From the NCBI RefSeq assembly GCF_003865135.1, contig NZ_BHZC01000001.1:682001-746000 (forward strand): a stretch of 64,000 nt of DNA, in the 5' to 3' direction. The notes below the pieces were generated by a model. The model searched no databases. It worked only from the letters and a program-made list of their open reading frames with translations, and was not told where the DNA came from. Source of the DNA: Streptomyces chrestomyceticus JCM 4735. Its GTDB lineage: Bacteria > Actinomycetota > Actinomycetes > Streptomycetales > Streptomycetaceae. This document shows, piece after piece, positions 33,288 to 41,452 of the stretch. Every line of letters begins with the position of its first letter. Position 1 is the first letter of the stretch. Made by a program: the position numbers and the translations under genes.

Positions 33288-35240
33288 GTGTCTGCCATGT
33301 CCCCCACCTCGCCCCCTCTGGCCGCCCCGCGCATCTCCCCCACCCGTCTCCTCTGGTCGGAAGTACGCGCGTATCCCGGGCGGGTGATCGGTGCTGCGGC
33401 AGCGTGCTGCGCCACGGCGGCGGGTGTCGGGGCATGCCTGTTGCTGCTGCTGGGCGCGGGCCTTGACAATCACCCGGCGGACTCGCCCGAAGCGGCTGCC
33501 GCCCAAGGCGCTCAGCAGATCATGGGACTGCTGATGTCCATGCTGCTGCTGTGTGCAGTCCTGGTCACCGGCTCCACCCTCTCACTGTGGACGGGACAGC
33601 GGCTACGGCAGTTCGCCGTCCTCCGGGCCCTGGGGACCACCGCCGCCCGGCTGCGGCTGATGGTGGCCGCGGACGTGGCACGCCTGGCCCTGGTCTCGGC
33701 GGCCGCCGGTGCCGCGACCGGAGCCCTGCCGCTGGCAGCGCTCGGCCGTCGCCTGCTCATCGAGCAGCAACTGTGGCCCGCCGGCACCTCGCTGCCGCCG
33801 CCCGCCCAGACATGGGGCGCCTGCGCCGCCGTGTGCCTGGGAACCGGCGCCATCGGCGTACTCGCCGCGCTGCTGAGCGTGCGGGCCGCCGGACGGGTCA
33901 ACGCAATCGACCTCCTGAAGGACCACGAGAGCGCGCCCGGACTCCAGCGCAGCCGCGCCCGGCTGATCACCGGTCTGTCCGTAGCGTTGCTGTTCTGTGC
34001 GCCCTTGCTGCCCTACATGGCCCTCGCCCCGCTTTCGACAAGGGAACGCGCCGCTGCCCCCACAGTGCTGGCCGTGCTCGTCATCCCCACTCTGGCCGTG
34101 CTGGCCCCGTGGATCATCCCGCCGCTGACCCGACCGCTGTGCGCGGTCCTGCGCGTGCTGGACCGGCGCGTGGGCGCCCTCGCTGCCGCCGGGCTGCGGG
34201 CCACGCCCGCCCGCACCGCGGCCCTGGCCGTTCCCGTCCTGCTGGCCGTGGGGATCACCGCCTGCCTGCTCGGCGCCGGCGCCACCATGGGTCGCGCGAC
34301 CCAGCAGGAGGTCACATCGGCGCTCCGGGCCGACGCGGTGATCAGCGCGGAACCGGGAGTCCGGCTCCCGGCCAGTCCCGGCCCGCTCCCCGGAGCCACC
34401 GCCACCCCCGTGGTGGCCACCCAGGTCACCGTGCCCGGCCGCAAACGCCGCTCAGCGCCCAAGCCCATCCGTGCCTGGGGCGTGGACGGACGCGTGCTGA
34501 CACGCGTGCTGGACCTTTCCGCGCGCGAGGGGGACCTCACGAAGGTCGCCGAGGGCACCTTCGCCGCAGGCGCCACCTTCGCCGACGAGGCGAAGTGGAA
34601 GATCGGCCAGTCTGTCGACCTGACGCTGGCGGACGGGACGACACAGCGATCCACCCTCGTCGCGACCTACACGCGCGACCTGGCGTTTCCCCGCATGATT
34701 CTCCCGCGCGCCACCGCCCTCGCCCACACCGCCTCCCCCGCCGCCGACCGTATCTTTTTGACGGGGCCGAGCAGCGCCTGGCCCGCGGCGAAGGGCCAGA
34801 CCGTCGCCTCACGCGAGGACTATGCGCGGACCTTCACCCGCAACCCCGGCGACGACCTGGCCACCCGCCTGATCGTGGCGGTGGTCGCGGCGTACGCACT
34901 GCTGGCGGCGGCCAACACCAGTTCGCTGGCGCAGCGTGACCGGGTGGCGCAGCGCGCCCACCTGCGGGCCCTGGGCCTCAGCCGGCTCCAGATGGTGCGC
35001 TGTGTGCTGTATGAGGCCCTGGGCGGAGGGGCGGTCGGGGCGGTGCTCTCCGGCCTGGTAGCCGTGGTGTGCCTGGTGCCGCTGTCGGTGGCCCTCGGCC
35101 TCGGTCCGCTGCCGGCGGTCGACGTGCCGTGGACCGCGGGTGTGCTGGCGCTGGCCGCTGTGGCGCTCGGTGTCCCCGCCCTCATGACGGCCCATCCTCT
35201 GCTGGCCGTCCAGCGACAGTTCGCCCGGAGAGGGCAGTGA
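33288..35240 (+). CDS. ABC transporter permease, FtsX-domain type
   Basis: 650 residues from GTG 33288 (GAAGGACAGCAACC upstream). N-terminal TM near residue 30 (VIGAAAACCATAAGVGACLLLLLGAG) and two FtsX blocks. The first is WTGQRLRQFAVLRALGTTAARLRLMVAADVARLALVSAAAGAATG. The second, near the C-terminus, is NTSSLAQRDRVAQRAHLRALGLSRLQMVRCVLYEALGGGAVGAVLSG. A large extracellular segment lies between. Works with the separate ATPase at 36525. Exports or extracts peptides from the membrane; here the lanthipeptide or immunity to it is the likely job. Confidence 0.88.
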   Translation: MSAMSPTSPPLAAPRISPTRLLWSEVRAYPGRVIGAAAACCATAAGVGACLLLLLGAGLDNHPADSPEAAAAQGAQQIMGLLMSMLLLCAVLVTGSTLSLWTGQRLRQFAVLRALGTTAARLRLMVAADVARLALVSAAAGAATGALPLAALGRRLLIEQQLWPAGTSLPPPAQTWGACAAVCLGTGAIGVLAALLSVRAAGRVNAIDLLKDHESAPGLQRSRARLITGLSVALLFCAPLLPYMALAPLSTRERAAAPTVLAVLVIPTLAVLAPWIIPPLTRPLCAVLRVLDRRVGALAAAGLRATPARTAALAVPVLLAVGITACLLGAGATMGRATQQEVTSALRADAVISAEPGVRLPASPGPLPGATATPVVATQVTVPGRKRRSAPKPIRAWGVDGRVLTRVLDLSAREGDLTKVAEGTFAAGATFADEAKWKIGQSVDLTLADGTTQRSTLVATYTRDLAFPRMILPRATALAHTASPAADRIFLTGPSSAWPAAKGQTVASREDYARTFTRNPGDDLATRLIVAVVAAYALLAAANTSSLAQRDRVAQRAHLRALGLSRLQMVRCVLYEALGGGAVGAVLSGLVAVVCLVPLSVALGLGPLPAVDVPWTAGVLALAAVALGVPALMTAHPLLAVQRQFARRGQ

Positions 35241-36508
35241 CCGCAGTGCTGTCGATACCGGCACTGGGCAGACCGTTCTGGCTGTTGTTCGGCGGGGAGG
35301 CCGCGTCAGCGTTCGGAACAAGCGCCTCGGTCATCGCGCTGCCGGTGGTCGCGATGCAGGCCTCCGGGGATGTCCGGCAAGCCGGGCTGGCAAGCACAGC
35401 GTTGTCCGCAGGTATTCTCCTGGCCCGCCTGCCTGCCGGAGTGTTCGCGGATCGTTTCGACCGCCGGACGCTGCTGCTCTGCGGCAACCTGCTCGGCGCA
35501 GCGATCCTGGGGATTCTGGCGCTACTTCAGTCGAGCAGCGCCCTTGACCTGCCTGTGCTGACGTCTGCCGCGCTCCTTTTGGGCATGGCGGGCAGTACCT
35601 TGACGCCGGCCGAGAATGTCGCCGTCCGCAATCTCGTGCACCCCGACCTTCTTCCGAGGGCGTTGTCGTTGATGCAGGCACGCACGGCGGTGTCCCTGAT
35701 CGCCGGGCCAGTGGCCGGCGGCGCGCTGCTCACAGCGGAACCGGCGTGGGTCTTCACCTTCGATGCCGTCACCTATCTCCTCGCGACAGCCTGTATGGCG
35801 GCCCTGCCGTCGGGGGCGGGGCCTGTCGGCCCTGGGCAACCCACGCTGAAAGCCGCCTGTGAAGGCGTCCGTTTCCTGTGGCGCTCGCCGTTTCTGCGCT
35901 ATGCGGCGATCAATGCCGCCGTTCTCAACCTGATCTTCAACGGCCTTCTGATCGTCATCGTCACCTCGGCCGACGGGGAGAGGGCCGGCCTGAGCATCGG
36001 TGTGCAGACCGCGGCGATCGGGGCCGGGGTTCTGGTGGGCTCCCTGATCGCCCCGGCGGTAGCGCGTCGTTGGCCGGCGGCGCGAGGGATCGCGCTGTCC
36101 ACCGGCGCGATCGCCGTGGCACTGACGGGCTTCGCGCTCGTCCACGGCAGTGGGGCTGCGGCGTTCCTGCTCGCTGTCGCCTCCGTGTTCGGACCAATGG
36201 TCACCGTCTTGCTGACCACCGCGCAGATGCGGGTGACCCCATCCGGGCTTCAGGGCCGAGTGCACAGCGGGATCGGCTTCCTTGCCCAGGCCGCCTCGCC
36301 GCTGGCTCCCACGCTCGTTGCCGTGTCCACCCACGCCTTCGGCCTCTTTCCTACCGTACTGGGGGCAGCACTGCTGGTGGTCCTCCTCGCCCTCGTCGGC
36401 AACGTCGTCACTGCCCGCCACCTCCGCGCCACACCCCCGGCCACGGCCACGACCGGATGCCCGCCGGAGGCGGCGATCACAAACCGACGGCCAGAAGCCG
36501 GAACCTAG
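35237..36508 (+). CDS. MFS transporter within the lanthipeptide operon
   Basis: 423 residues from GTG 35237, overlapping the permease stop (GTGA), so translationally coupled. About 12 TM segments. It has LPAGVFADRFDRRTLLLCGNLLGA (motif A loop) and NVAVRNLVHPDLLPRALSLMQARTAVSLIAGPVAGGALL, the pattern of enterobactin-exporter/MFS_3-like drug exporters. It sits between permease and ATPase of one ABC system, an unusual order. Probably a second export or self-protection route for the peptide. Confidence 0.87.
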   Translation: MTAVLSIPALGRPFWLLFGGEAASAFGTSASVIALPVVAMQASGDVRQAGLASTALSAGILLARLPAGVFADRFDRRTLLLCGNLLGAAILGILALLQSSSALDLPVLTSAALLLGMAGSTLTPAENVAVRNLVHPDLLPRALSLMQARTAVSLIAGPVAGGALLTAEPAWVFTFDAVTYLLATACMAALPSGAGPVGPGQPTLKAACEGVRFLWRSPFLRYAAINAAVLNLIFNGLLIVIVTSADGERAGLSIGVQTAAIGAGVLVGSLIAPAVARRWPAARGIALSTGAIAVALTGFALVHGSGAAAFLLAVASVFGPMVTVLLTTAQMRVTPSGLQGRVHSGIGFLAQAASPLAPTLVAVSTHAFGLFPTVLGAALLVVLLALVGNVVTARHLRATPPATATTGCPPEAAITNRRPEAGT

Positions 36509-36524
36509 GAATGAGGATCAGCAC

Positions 36525-37298
36525 ATGCGATCGGCACACCCCCCGCTGAGCCGCCCGGGCCCCCACCCGGCAGCCGTTGCCCGTGACCTGACCAAGGTTT
36601 ACGACATCGAGGGCCGTCGGGTCACAGCACTGGACCGGGTGTCCCTGGACATCCGCCGAGGACACTTCACCGCCATCATGGGCCCCTCCGGCTCCGGCAA
36701 ATCCACCCTGATGCACTGCCTGGCCGGACTCGATTCCCCGTCCTCCGGCGCGGCCTGGATCGGCACAGTGAATCTCACCGAACTGTCCGACCGGAAGCTG
36801 CCCCTGATGCGCCGGGACCGGATCGGTTTCATCTTCCAGGCGTTCCACCTGCTGCCGGCCCTGACCGTCATGGAGAACATCACCCTGCCGATGGCTCTCG
36901 CCGGTAAGCGCCCGGACCCGCAATGGCTCACCGAAGTGATCACCGCGTTGGGCTTGCGCGACCGGCTGACCCACCGGCCGCCGCAACTGTCCGGCGGCCA
37001 GCAGCAACGAGTGGCCTGTGCCCGCGCGCTGCTGAACCAGCCGGAAATCATTTTCGCGGACGAACCCACCGGAAATCTCGATTCCCGGGCGGCGGCAGAG
37101 GTACTGCGGCTGCTTCAGCATGCGGTCCACCAGCTCGACCAGACCATCGTCATGGTCACACATGACCCGGTGGCCGCCTCGTGCACCGACCACGCGGTAT
37201 TTCTCGCCGACGGCACGGTTGTCGACGAGCTGCAGCAGCCGACAAGAGACCAGGTGCTCGACCGTATGCGGCTGTTCGACGCCACGGACAGCGACTGA
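36525..37298 (+). CDS. ABC transporter ATP-binding protein (MacB/LolD-type)
   Basis: 257 residues, ATG 36525, GAGGA upstream, 16 bp after the MFS stop. Complete ATPase: Walker A MGPSGSGKSTLMHCLAGLDSP, Q-loop IGFIFQAFHLLPALTVMENI, signature LSGGQQQRVACARALL, Walker B IIFADEPTGNLDS, H-loop VMVTHDP. The LDxPxxG insert and FQxFxLLPxLTVxEN motif mark the MacB/LolD group, the usual partner of FtsX permeases. Energises the permease at 33288. Confidence 0.92.
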   Translation: MRSAHPPLSRPGPHPAAVARDLTKVYDIEGRRVTALDRVSLDIRRGHFTAIMGPSGSGKSTLMHCLAGLDSPSSGAAWIGTVNLTELSDRKLPLMRRDRIGFIFQAFHLLPALTVMENITLPMALAGKRPDPQWLTEVITALGLRDRLTHRPPQLSGGQQQRVACARALLNQPEIIFADEPTGNLDSRAAAEVLRLLQHAVHQLDQTIVMVTHDPVAASCTDHAVFLADGTVVDELQQPTRDQVLDRMRLFDATDSD

Positions 37299-37407
37299 AG
37301 TGGGCACGAGCACGGTGCAGCGTGACGTCTCGGCCGCCGCCCGGCCGCGAACTCATCTCGATGCATCGCGGCTGGCTGGTCCCGCGGGGCCCCAGCCCGG
37401 ATCACCT

Positions 37408-37436
37408 ATAACACGGGACGTCTCGCATCGCGAGAC
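37408..37436. promoter_or_regulatory. -10-like box and operator upstream of 31-codon ORF
   Basis: TATAAC (37408-37413) is followed by a perfect short inverted repeat GTCTCGC-ATC-GCGAGAC (37420-37436). It stands 37 bp before the small ORF. The position just after a -10 box is where a repressor would act. Confidence 0.45.
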
Positions 37437-37472
37437 AAGAATCGGCCGATCTCGTTCCCGAAAGGAGATCCA

Positions 37473-37568
37473 ATGGAACTCAGGCGGGTCGGGTCTGCGG
37501 CGGCCATGTGCAGGCGAGGCTTTGGCCAATCCGCTTTATGGCCCTACGCCTTTGGCGGCGAATCCTGA
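37473..37568 (+). CDS. 31-residue ORF of unknown function with strong ribosome site
   Basis: ATG 37473 preceded by AAAGGAGATCCA, close to the ideal Streptomyces ribosome site. It encodes a basic first half (MELRRVGSAAAMCRRG) and an aromatic/glycine second half (FGQSALWPYAFGGES). Not recognised. It lies downstream of the lanthipeptide ATPase behind its own promoter-like sequence. It could be a small secreted or regulatory peptide, a further RiPP-like precursor, or a leader peptide. Confidence 0.45.
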   Translation: MELRRVGSAAAMCRRGFGQSALWPYAFGGES

Positions 37569-37751
37569 CCCGGAAAGAAACTGTGTGAAAGCATTGCGCA
37601 CCCAGGAAGTAGTGCTGTCACCCTCCGGAATATCCTTCGCTCTGTGTTCTCATTCTCACTCAGTTTTGCGGAAGTTGTTGCCGCACCTGATTCCCTGCCC
37701 GCTACGGGGGCAGATGCGCATATACCCGACAACCTGCTCAAGGAGGGCGTC

Positions 37752-37925
37752 ATGAGCGCAACCGAGAAGGTCAAGGCCAAAGTCGAGCAGCTCGCAGGCA
37801 CCGTCAAGAAGGAGACCGGCCGCGCAGTGGGAAACGATCAGACGGCAGCCGAGGGTACGGCCGACAAGGTAAAGGGAAATCTCCGGGAGGCCAAGGAAAA
37901 GGTCAGGGGCGCCTTCCGGGACTGA
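37752..37925 (+). CDS. CsbD-family small stress protein
   Basis: 57 residues, ATG 37752 behind AAGGAGGGCGTC. The sequence EKVKAKVEQLAGTVKKETG then KVKGNLREAKEKVRGAF shows the amphipathic KVKGxxxxxxG repeats of CsbD, a general-stress protein under SigB in Bacillus. Cytoplasmic, very hydrophilic. Function in the family is unknown. Followed by a hairpin. Confidence 0.9.
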   Translation: MSATEKVKAKVEQLAGTVKKETGRAVGNDQTAAEGTADKVKGNLREAKEKVRGAFRD

Positions 37926-37947
37926 GTTTCCGGACGGCATGACACCG

Positions 37948-37982
37948 CCGGGGCAACAGCCCTGCCGAGGCTGCTGCCCCGG
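37948..37982 (+). terminator. Stem-loop after csbD
   Basis: CCGGGGCAACAGCC (37948-37961) pairs with GGCTGCTGCCCCGG (37969-37982), one mismatch in 14, 7-nt loop, 23 bp past the stop. Confidence 0.65.
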
Positions 37983-38127
37983 CCTCATGTGATCCTGCAT
38001 TCTTCAGAGCTTCGCTGCATACGCCCGGACAAGCGGCCCACCTTGCCAGCCCCTGCGATCTGCTTGCTTGTTCGGAATACACGGATCGGAGCGCAGGAAG
38101 TCCGAGCAGAATCCCAGTTCCAAAGGT

Positions 38128-38154
38128 CATTGCGCGCCGTGACGGCGGGCAATG
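38128..38154. promoter_or_regulatory. Inverted repeat upstream of small HTH gene
   Basis: CATTGCGCGCCG-TGA-CGGCGGGCAATG: 12-bp arms with one mismatch around a 3-nt centre. It lies 90 bp before the HTH gene and could be the site of that protein itself. The rest of the 317-bp gap before the gene shows nothing recognisable. Confidence 0.45.
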
Positions 38155-38242
38155 TGCAACAAACCCTGCTGAATGGATGGCCAGGAATACCGCAAAGGGA
38201 GATCTTGGCCGTCCAGAGCGCAATTTTCACGAGGAGACACGG

Positions 38243-38464
38243 GTGACCAATACTCTGAAGAAGAGGAGCTGGGTGACCGGCGCCGCGCGTGAGAAGCTCG
38301 CGGCAGTCCTGAAGAAGAAGTACGACTCCGGAGCAAGTATCCGGGCACTGGCCGAAGAAACCGGGCGCTCCTACGGGTTCGTGCACCGGGTGCTCAGCGA
38401 ATCCGGAGTGGCCCTGCGTGGTCGTGGCGGAGACACCAGAAGCAAGAAGGTCACCTCAGCCTGA
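38243..38464 (+). CDS. Small helix-turn-helix DNA-binding protein
   Basis: 73 residues from GTG 38243, chosen for GAGGAGACACGG just upstream; an in-frame ATG at 38177 lacks a site. Content: LKKRSWVTGAAREKLAAVLKKKYDSGASIRALAEETGRSYGFVHRVLSESGVALRGRGGDTRSKK. The central SIRALAEETGRSYGFVHRVL is a helix-turn-helix of the resolvase/Lsr2-tail kind with basic flanks. This family is common in Streptomyces as a single-domain nucleoid or regulatory protein. Targets unknown. Confidence 0.85.
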   Translation: MTNTLKKRSWVTGAAREKLAAVLKKKYDSGASIRALAEETGRSYGFVHRVLSESGVALRGRGGDTRSKKVTSA

Positions 38465-38538
38465 GCGACGGTGCCACTCGCCTTGACCCTGGGGCCCGCC
38501 AAAGCAGTGGGGTGTGGATCTTTGAAGGACGGTCGGCA

Positions 38539-38946
38539 TCAAGCGGTGAGGCTGTAGTCCTGCTGGTCAGGGCTGGTGCACAGGCGTTGGTGTTCGCGGG
38601 CCGCGTGGAAGACCCAGTAGTCCTCGGAGCCGGTGTTCGTGATCAACCAGCGCCGTCCCCGCTCGGTCTGGTACGCCCGGCGGGCCTCCGCTTCAGCTTC
38701 CTCGGCCCGCCCCGGCCGCCCCAGCACGCTGCTGCGGTACTCCGGCAGCGCCGCCTCCACCGCCTGGAGCGCTGCGAAGGCGAGCACGGATGTCGCACCG
38801 GCCGGGTCCGCGTCCAGCCCGCCCGGCTCCACCATCGCCATGAACTCGCCCCGAGCCTTCGCGATGCCGGCCGCCTGCGGCACCCGGACGTGGTCGGTGA
38901 CGGCGGCGGCGCCGACCGCGTCGTCCGGGTCGGCCGCCCAGGTCAC
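38539..38946 (-). CDS. Hypothetical protein, relative of the 27-kb relic
   Basis: 135 residues from GTG 38946, 24 bp after the Fic-like gene on the same strand. It contains TSVLAFAALQAVEAALPEYRSSVLGRPGRAEEAEAEARRAYQTERGRRWLITNTG. The FxALQAxxxAxxEYxxxxLxxxGRxxEAEAEARRAxxxExGRxW pattern is shared with the broken gene at 26905-27800. The N-terminal half seen there is missing here, so this may also be a truncated member. Function unknown. Confidence 0.55.
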   Translation of the reverse strand: MTWAADPDDAVGAAAVTDHVRVPQAAGIAKARGEFMAMVEPGGLDADPAGATSVLAFAALQAVEAALPEYRSSVLGRPGRAEEAEAEARRAYQTERGRRWLITNTGSEDYWVFHAAREHQRLCTSPDQQDYSLTA

Positions 38947-38970
38947 GGCGACCAGTCGCCGGGCCGGTGG

Positions 38971-39342
38971 TCAGAGGCGCCAGGTGCGGATGCGAGCGGC
39001 CGCGTCGTAGCCGTCGGCACGGCCGGCCTCGATGTCCCGGGCGAGGTCGATCAGCGCGCCGTACGGCGCATCAATGCCTTCGCCCGCGGCGTCCATGTAC
39101 GCCATGGCGACCGCGGCCCCGTACAGCGCGTTGCGGGCCGGCAGGGGGCGCAGCCGGATGATGGCGTGCATGAGGGTGGCCGCGCGCCAGGCGTTGTCGG
39201 CGACGGCACCGATCCGCGGGGTGTTGACGCGGTGGCGGGCGACCGCGGCCACCAAGGCGGAGAAGTCGTGGACCGCGGGGTGCTTGGGCAGCACCTCCGC
39301 CTGCCGCTCCAGCAGCCAGCGGATGTCGATGTGCAGTTCCAC
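38971..39342 (-). CDS. Fic/Doc-like toxin component (degenerate active site)
   Basis: 123 residues from GTG 39342, one base after the stop of the preceding ORF. Sequence VELHIDIRWLLERQAEVLPKHPAVHDFSALVAAVARHRVNTPRIGAVADNAWRAATLMHAIIRLRPLPARNALYGAAVAMAYMDAAGEGIDAPYGALIDLARDIEAG. The helical arrangement follows Doc. The Fic loop HxFxx(G/A)NxR is replaced by RPLPARNAL, so the catalytic His is missing. In Streptomyces this family is annotated as the toxin part of a toxin-antitoxin pair. Whether this variant is active is doubtful. Confidence 0.7.
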   Translation of the reverse strand: MELHIDIRWLLERQAEVLPKHPAVHDFSALVAAVARHRVNTPRIGAVADNAWRAATLMHAIIRLRPLPARNALYGAAVAMAYMDAAGEGIDAPYGALIDLARDIEAGRADGYDAAARIRTWRL

Positions 39343-39343
39343 C

Positions 39344-39754
39344 TCAGCGCGCCCGCCCCGGAACACTGGTGGCATCCAGGCAGGCGGGAGCCTCGCTGGG
39401 AAACGCGGCATCGAACGCGCCGGCGGCCCGGGCGACGAACTGCCGGAAGACCTGCGCGGCGTCACCCAGGCGAGGGTCACGGACCACGTCGCGCACAGCT
39501 TCGGCAGTCGGCGCGGTCACCGTGATGCCCGAGGCGTCGGCCCGCTCCCACGACTGGACCTGAAGCCTCTCGGGCCACTGACAGATGCTGGTTTCGCCAC
39601 GCCCCGGCGCCTGGCTTGCGCGTGCGAACAACACGAAAGCCAGGAACGCTCGTTCTTCCGCCGACGGGCGGCCGTTGTCCCCGAAGATGGGGCCCGCCCG
39701 GAGGCACGACGCAAGCAACGCTGGGGGTACGCAGATGGCGGTGGAGACCGGCAC
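39344..39754 (-). CDS. Hypothetical ORF upstream of Fic-like gene
   Basis: Up to 136 residues; GTG 39754 overlaps the start of the divergent gene, so the true start may be further in. It includes AEERAFLAFVLFARASQAPGRGETSICQWPERLQVQSWE and ITVTAPTAEAVRDVVRDPRLGDAAQVFRQFVARAAGAFDAAFP. No family recognised. The stop-to-start contact with the Fic-like gene suggests one transcript, the position an antitoxin would take. The composition does not resemble a known antitoxin. Confidence 0.45.
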   Translation of the reverse strand: MPVSTAICVPPALLASCLRAGPIFGDNGRPSAEERAFLAFVLFARASQAPGRGETSICQWPERLQVQSWERADASGITVTAPTAEAVRDVVRDPRLGDAAQVFRQFVARAAGAFDAAFPSEAPACLDATSVPGRAR

Positions 39755-40291
39755 GCGGCAGGAGGAGCGTGTGGCAGGGCGGGTGTGGACGGTGCGCCTG
39801 GCCCCCTACGGCCGCCCCTCGGCCGGTGCGGCGCGGCTCTCCTGCTCCCGCCCGGCCTGCCCCGACCAGCGCTATCCCGACGGCGCGGCGGCCGGGCGCA
39901 AGGCCGCGGTCGCACACGTCAACGCACACCTGGCCCACATCCGGACGACCGGCGGGCCCCGCAGTGAGGCGTGGTGTGCCTGCCGCGCCGCCGACTGCGC
40001 CTGGCACACCTCCGATCCCGATGCCGGGCGCCGCGGCGGGCCGCGGCCGCCGGCGCAGCCGGCGCGGTGCGGCGGCCCGGTGGTCCTGGCGGTGTATGCC
40101 GACCGGGCCGAGCGGCTGTGGCGGATCGCCGAGATGTGCGCGCGCTGCGCGGCCGCCACGTCCGGCTGTCGCGTCCTGGATACCGCCTCACCCCCCGCCC
40201 GCACCGCCCCGGCCGGAACGGGCCAGGCGGCGGCTGAGACAGCCGCACATCAGGAACTTGCTGGCCAAACGGCAGGCGAGGGGCGAGCGCG
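39735..40291 (+). CDS. Cys-rich hypothetical protein (3' boundary uncertain)
   Basis: From ATG 39735: MAVETGTRQEERVAGRVWTV then SCSRPACPDQRYPDGAAAGRKAAVAHVNAHLAHI and EAWCACRAADCAWHTSDP, RLWRIAEMCARCAAATSGCRVL. Cys and His pairs (C-x5-C, CAC-x4-C-x2-H, C-x2-C) suggest a metal-binding fold. The frame has no stop before the next gene starts at 40292 and stays open to 40706 in what is clearly another gene's shadow. The original end is therefore probably lost by a small deletion. The end given here is approximate. Confidence 0.45.
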
Positions 40292-41387
40292 GTGTTCTCC
40301 GACCGCAGCCCCTCCCCCGTGGCCGAGGCTCCGTCTTCCCCGGCCGCCACCACGTCGGCGTCGGCCCCCCGGGCACGCGCCGCCGCACCGCGGACCAAGC
40401 GGTGGGGGAAGATCGCGCAGCGGACCGTGCCGCACGACCTGGAACTCAAGGTCCTGCGCACCGAGCTCATCGAGCTCGGAGACGCCTTCCGCGCCTACCA
40501 GCAGCGCGCCCAACCCGACCTCGTACTCCCCGAGCTCCACGAACGGAAGGCCCGCGCCTTCGCGCTGTGGGCCGACGTCAACGGCGACCGGGGTCTGCGC
40601 CGCGAGGCCCAGCGCGCCGAGCAGGCCGCGCAGACCACCCGCGAGATGCACCAGAACCGCGGCGGCAGCCCGGCAGACGGCAGGCCGGTGGTGGAGCGGC
40701 TGCTGACCCGCACAGGCCGCGCACGCCCGCACCGTGCTGGACTACACCGCCGCCCATGCCCCGTTCCCGCAGGCCGAGGTGCGCCTGGCGGTGCTCATGC
40801 TCGCCCTGCAAGCCGCGCGGGACGGCGCCGGCAACGTCACCGGCCAGGATCTGACCGGCTGGCTTCAGGGCGAGGCCGAGCCGGTGCTTGAGCAGTTGGT
40901 CGACGCCGGCTGGCTGCGCCTGCCGGGCACCATCGCCGAGGCCCTGGCCTCCCGGCCCGAGACCCCCACCGCCTTCACCATTCCCACGCTGCTGCCCGAA
41001 CAGCCCCGCCCGTTCCCCTTCCGCAAGACCACCTGCTCCCGGATCTCCGGCTGGGCCCAGAAGGCGCTGGGCGACCGCAAGCTCCGCAAGAAGAAACTGG
41101 GCGCCACCACCCGGCTCCTGGCCCTGTACACCGCCGCCCACACCCGCCCCGACGGCCACCTCGGACCCGCCAAGGACGACGGCCTGGACCTGGCCCGGAC
41201 CACCGCCTTCTGCTCCCTGTCCCCTGGCCAGGTCGCCGAACACGCCGAACTGCTGATCACCGCCGACTGGCTCAGCGAGGCCGGTGTCGTCGAAGGGCAC
41301 GTCAACCGCATCAAGGTGCTCACGCGCCAGATGTTCGGCCGAGCCGGATTCAGCCTGCTACGCAAGCGCGTATTGCTGGCCACCTGA
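40292..41387 (+). pseudogene. Plasmid-type hypothetical gene split by one frameshift
   Basis: First frame from GTG 40292: KIAQRTVPHDLELKVLRTELIELGDAFRAYQQRAQPDLVLPELHERKARAFALWADVNGDRG ... QNRGGSPADGRPVVERLL. Around 40715-40735 the reading moves to another frame: AQAAHARTVLDYTAAHAPFPQAEVRLAVLMLALQAARDGAGNVTGQDLTGWLQGEAEPVLEQLVDAGWLRLPG to FSLLRKRVLLAT. The two parts fit as one protein of about 360 residues, the second with a winged-helix flavour. GTG 40734 could restart the second part. Family known from Streptomyces arms and plasmids, function unknown. Confidence 0.6.
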
Positions 41388-41452
41388 TCAACTGCCTGGC
41401 TCTCGATGATGGGAATTCCTTCACGGACCGATGACGAGGGGCGAGGCACAGC

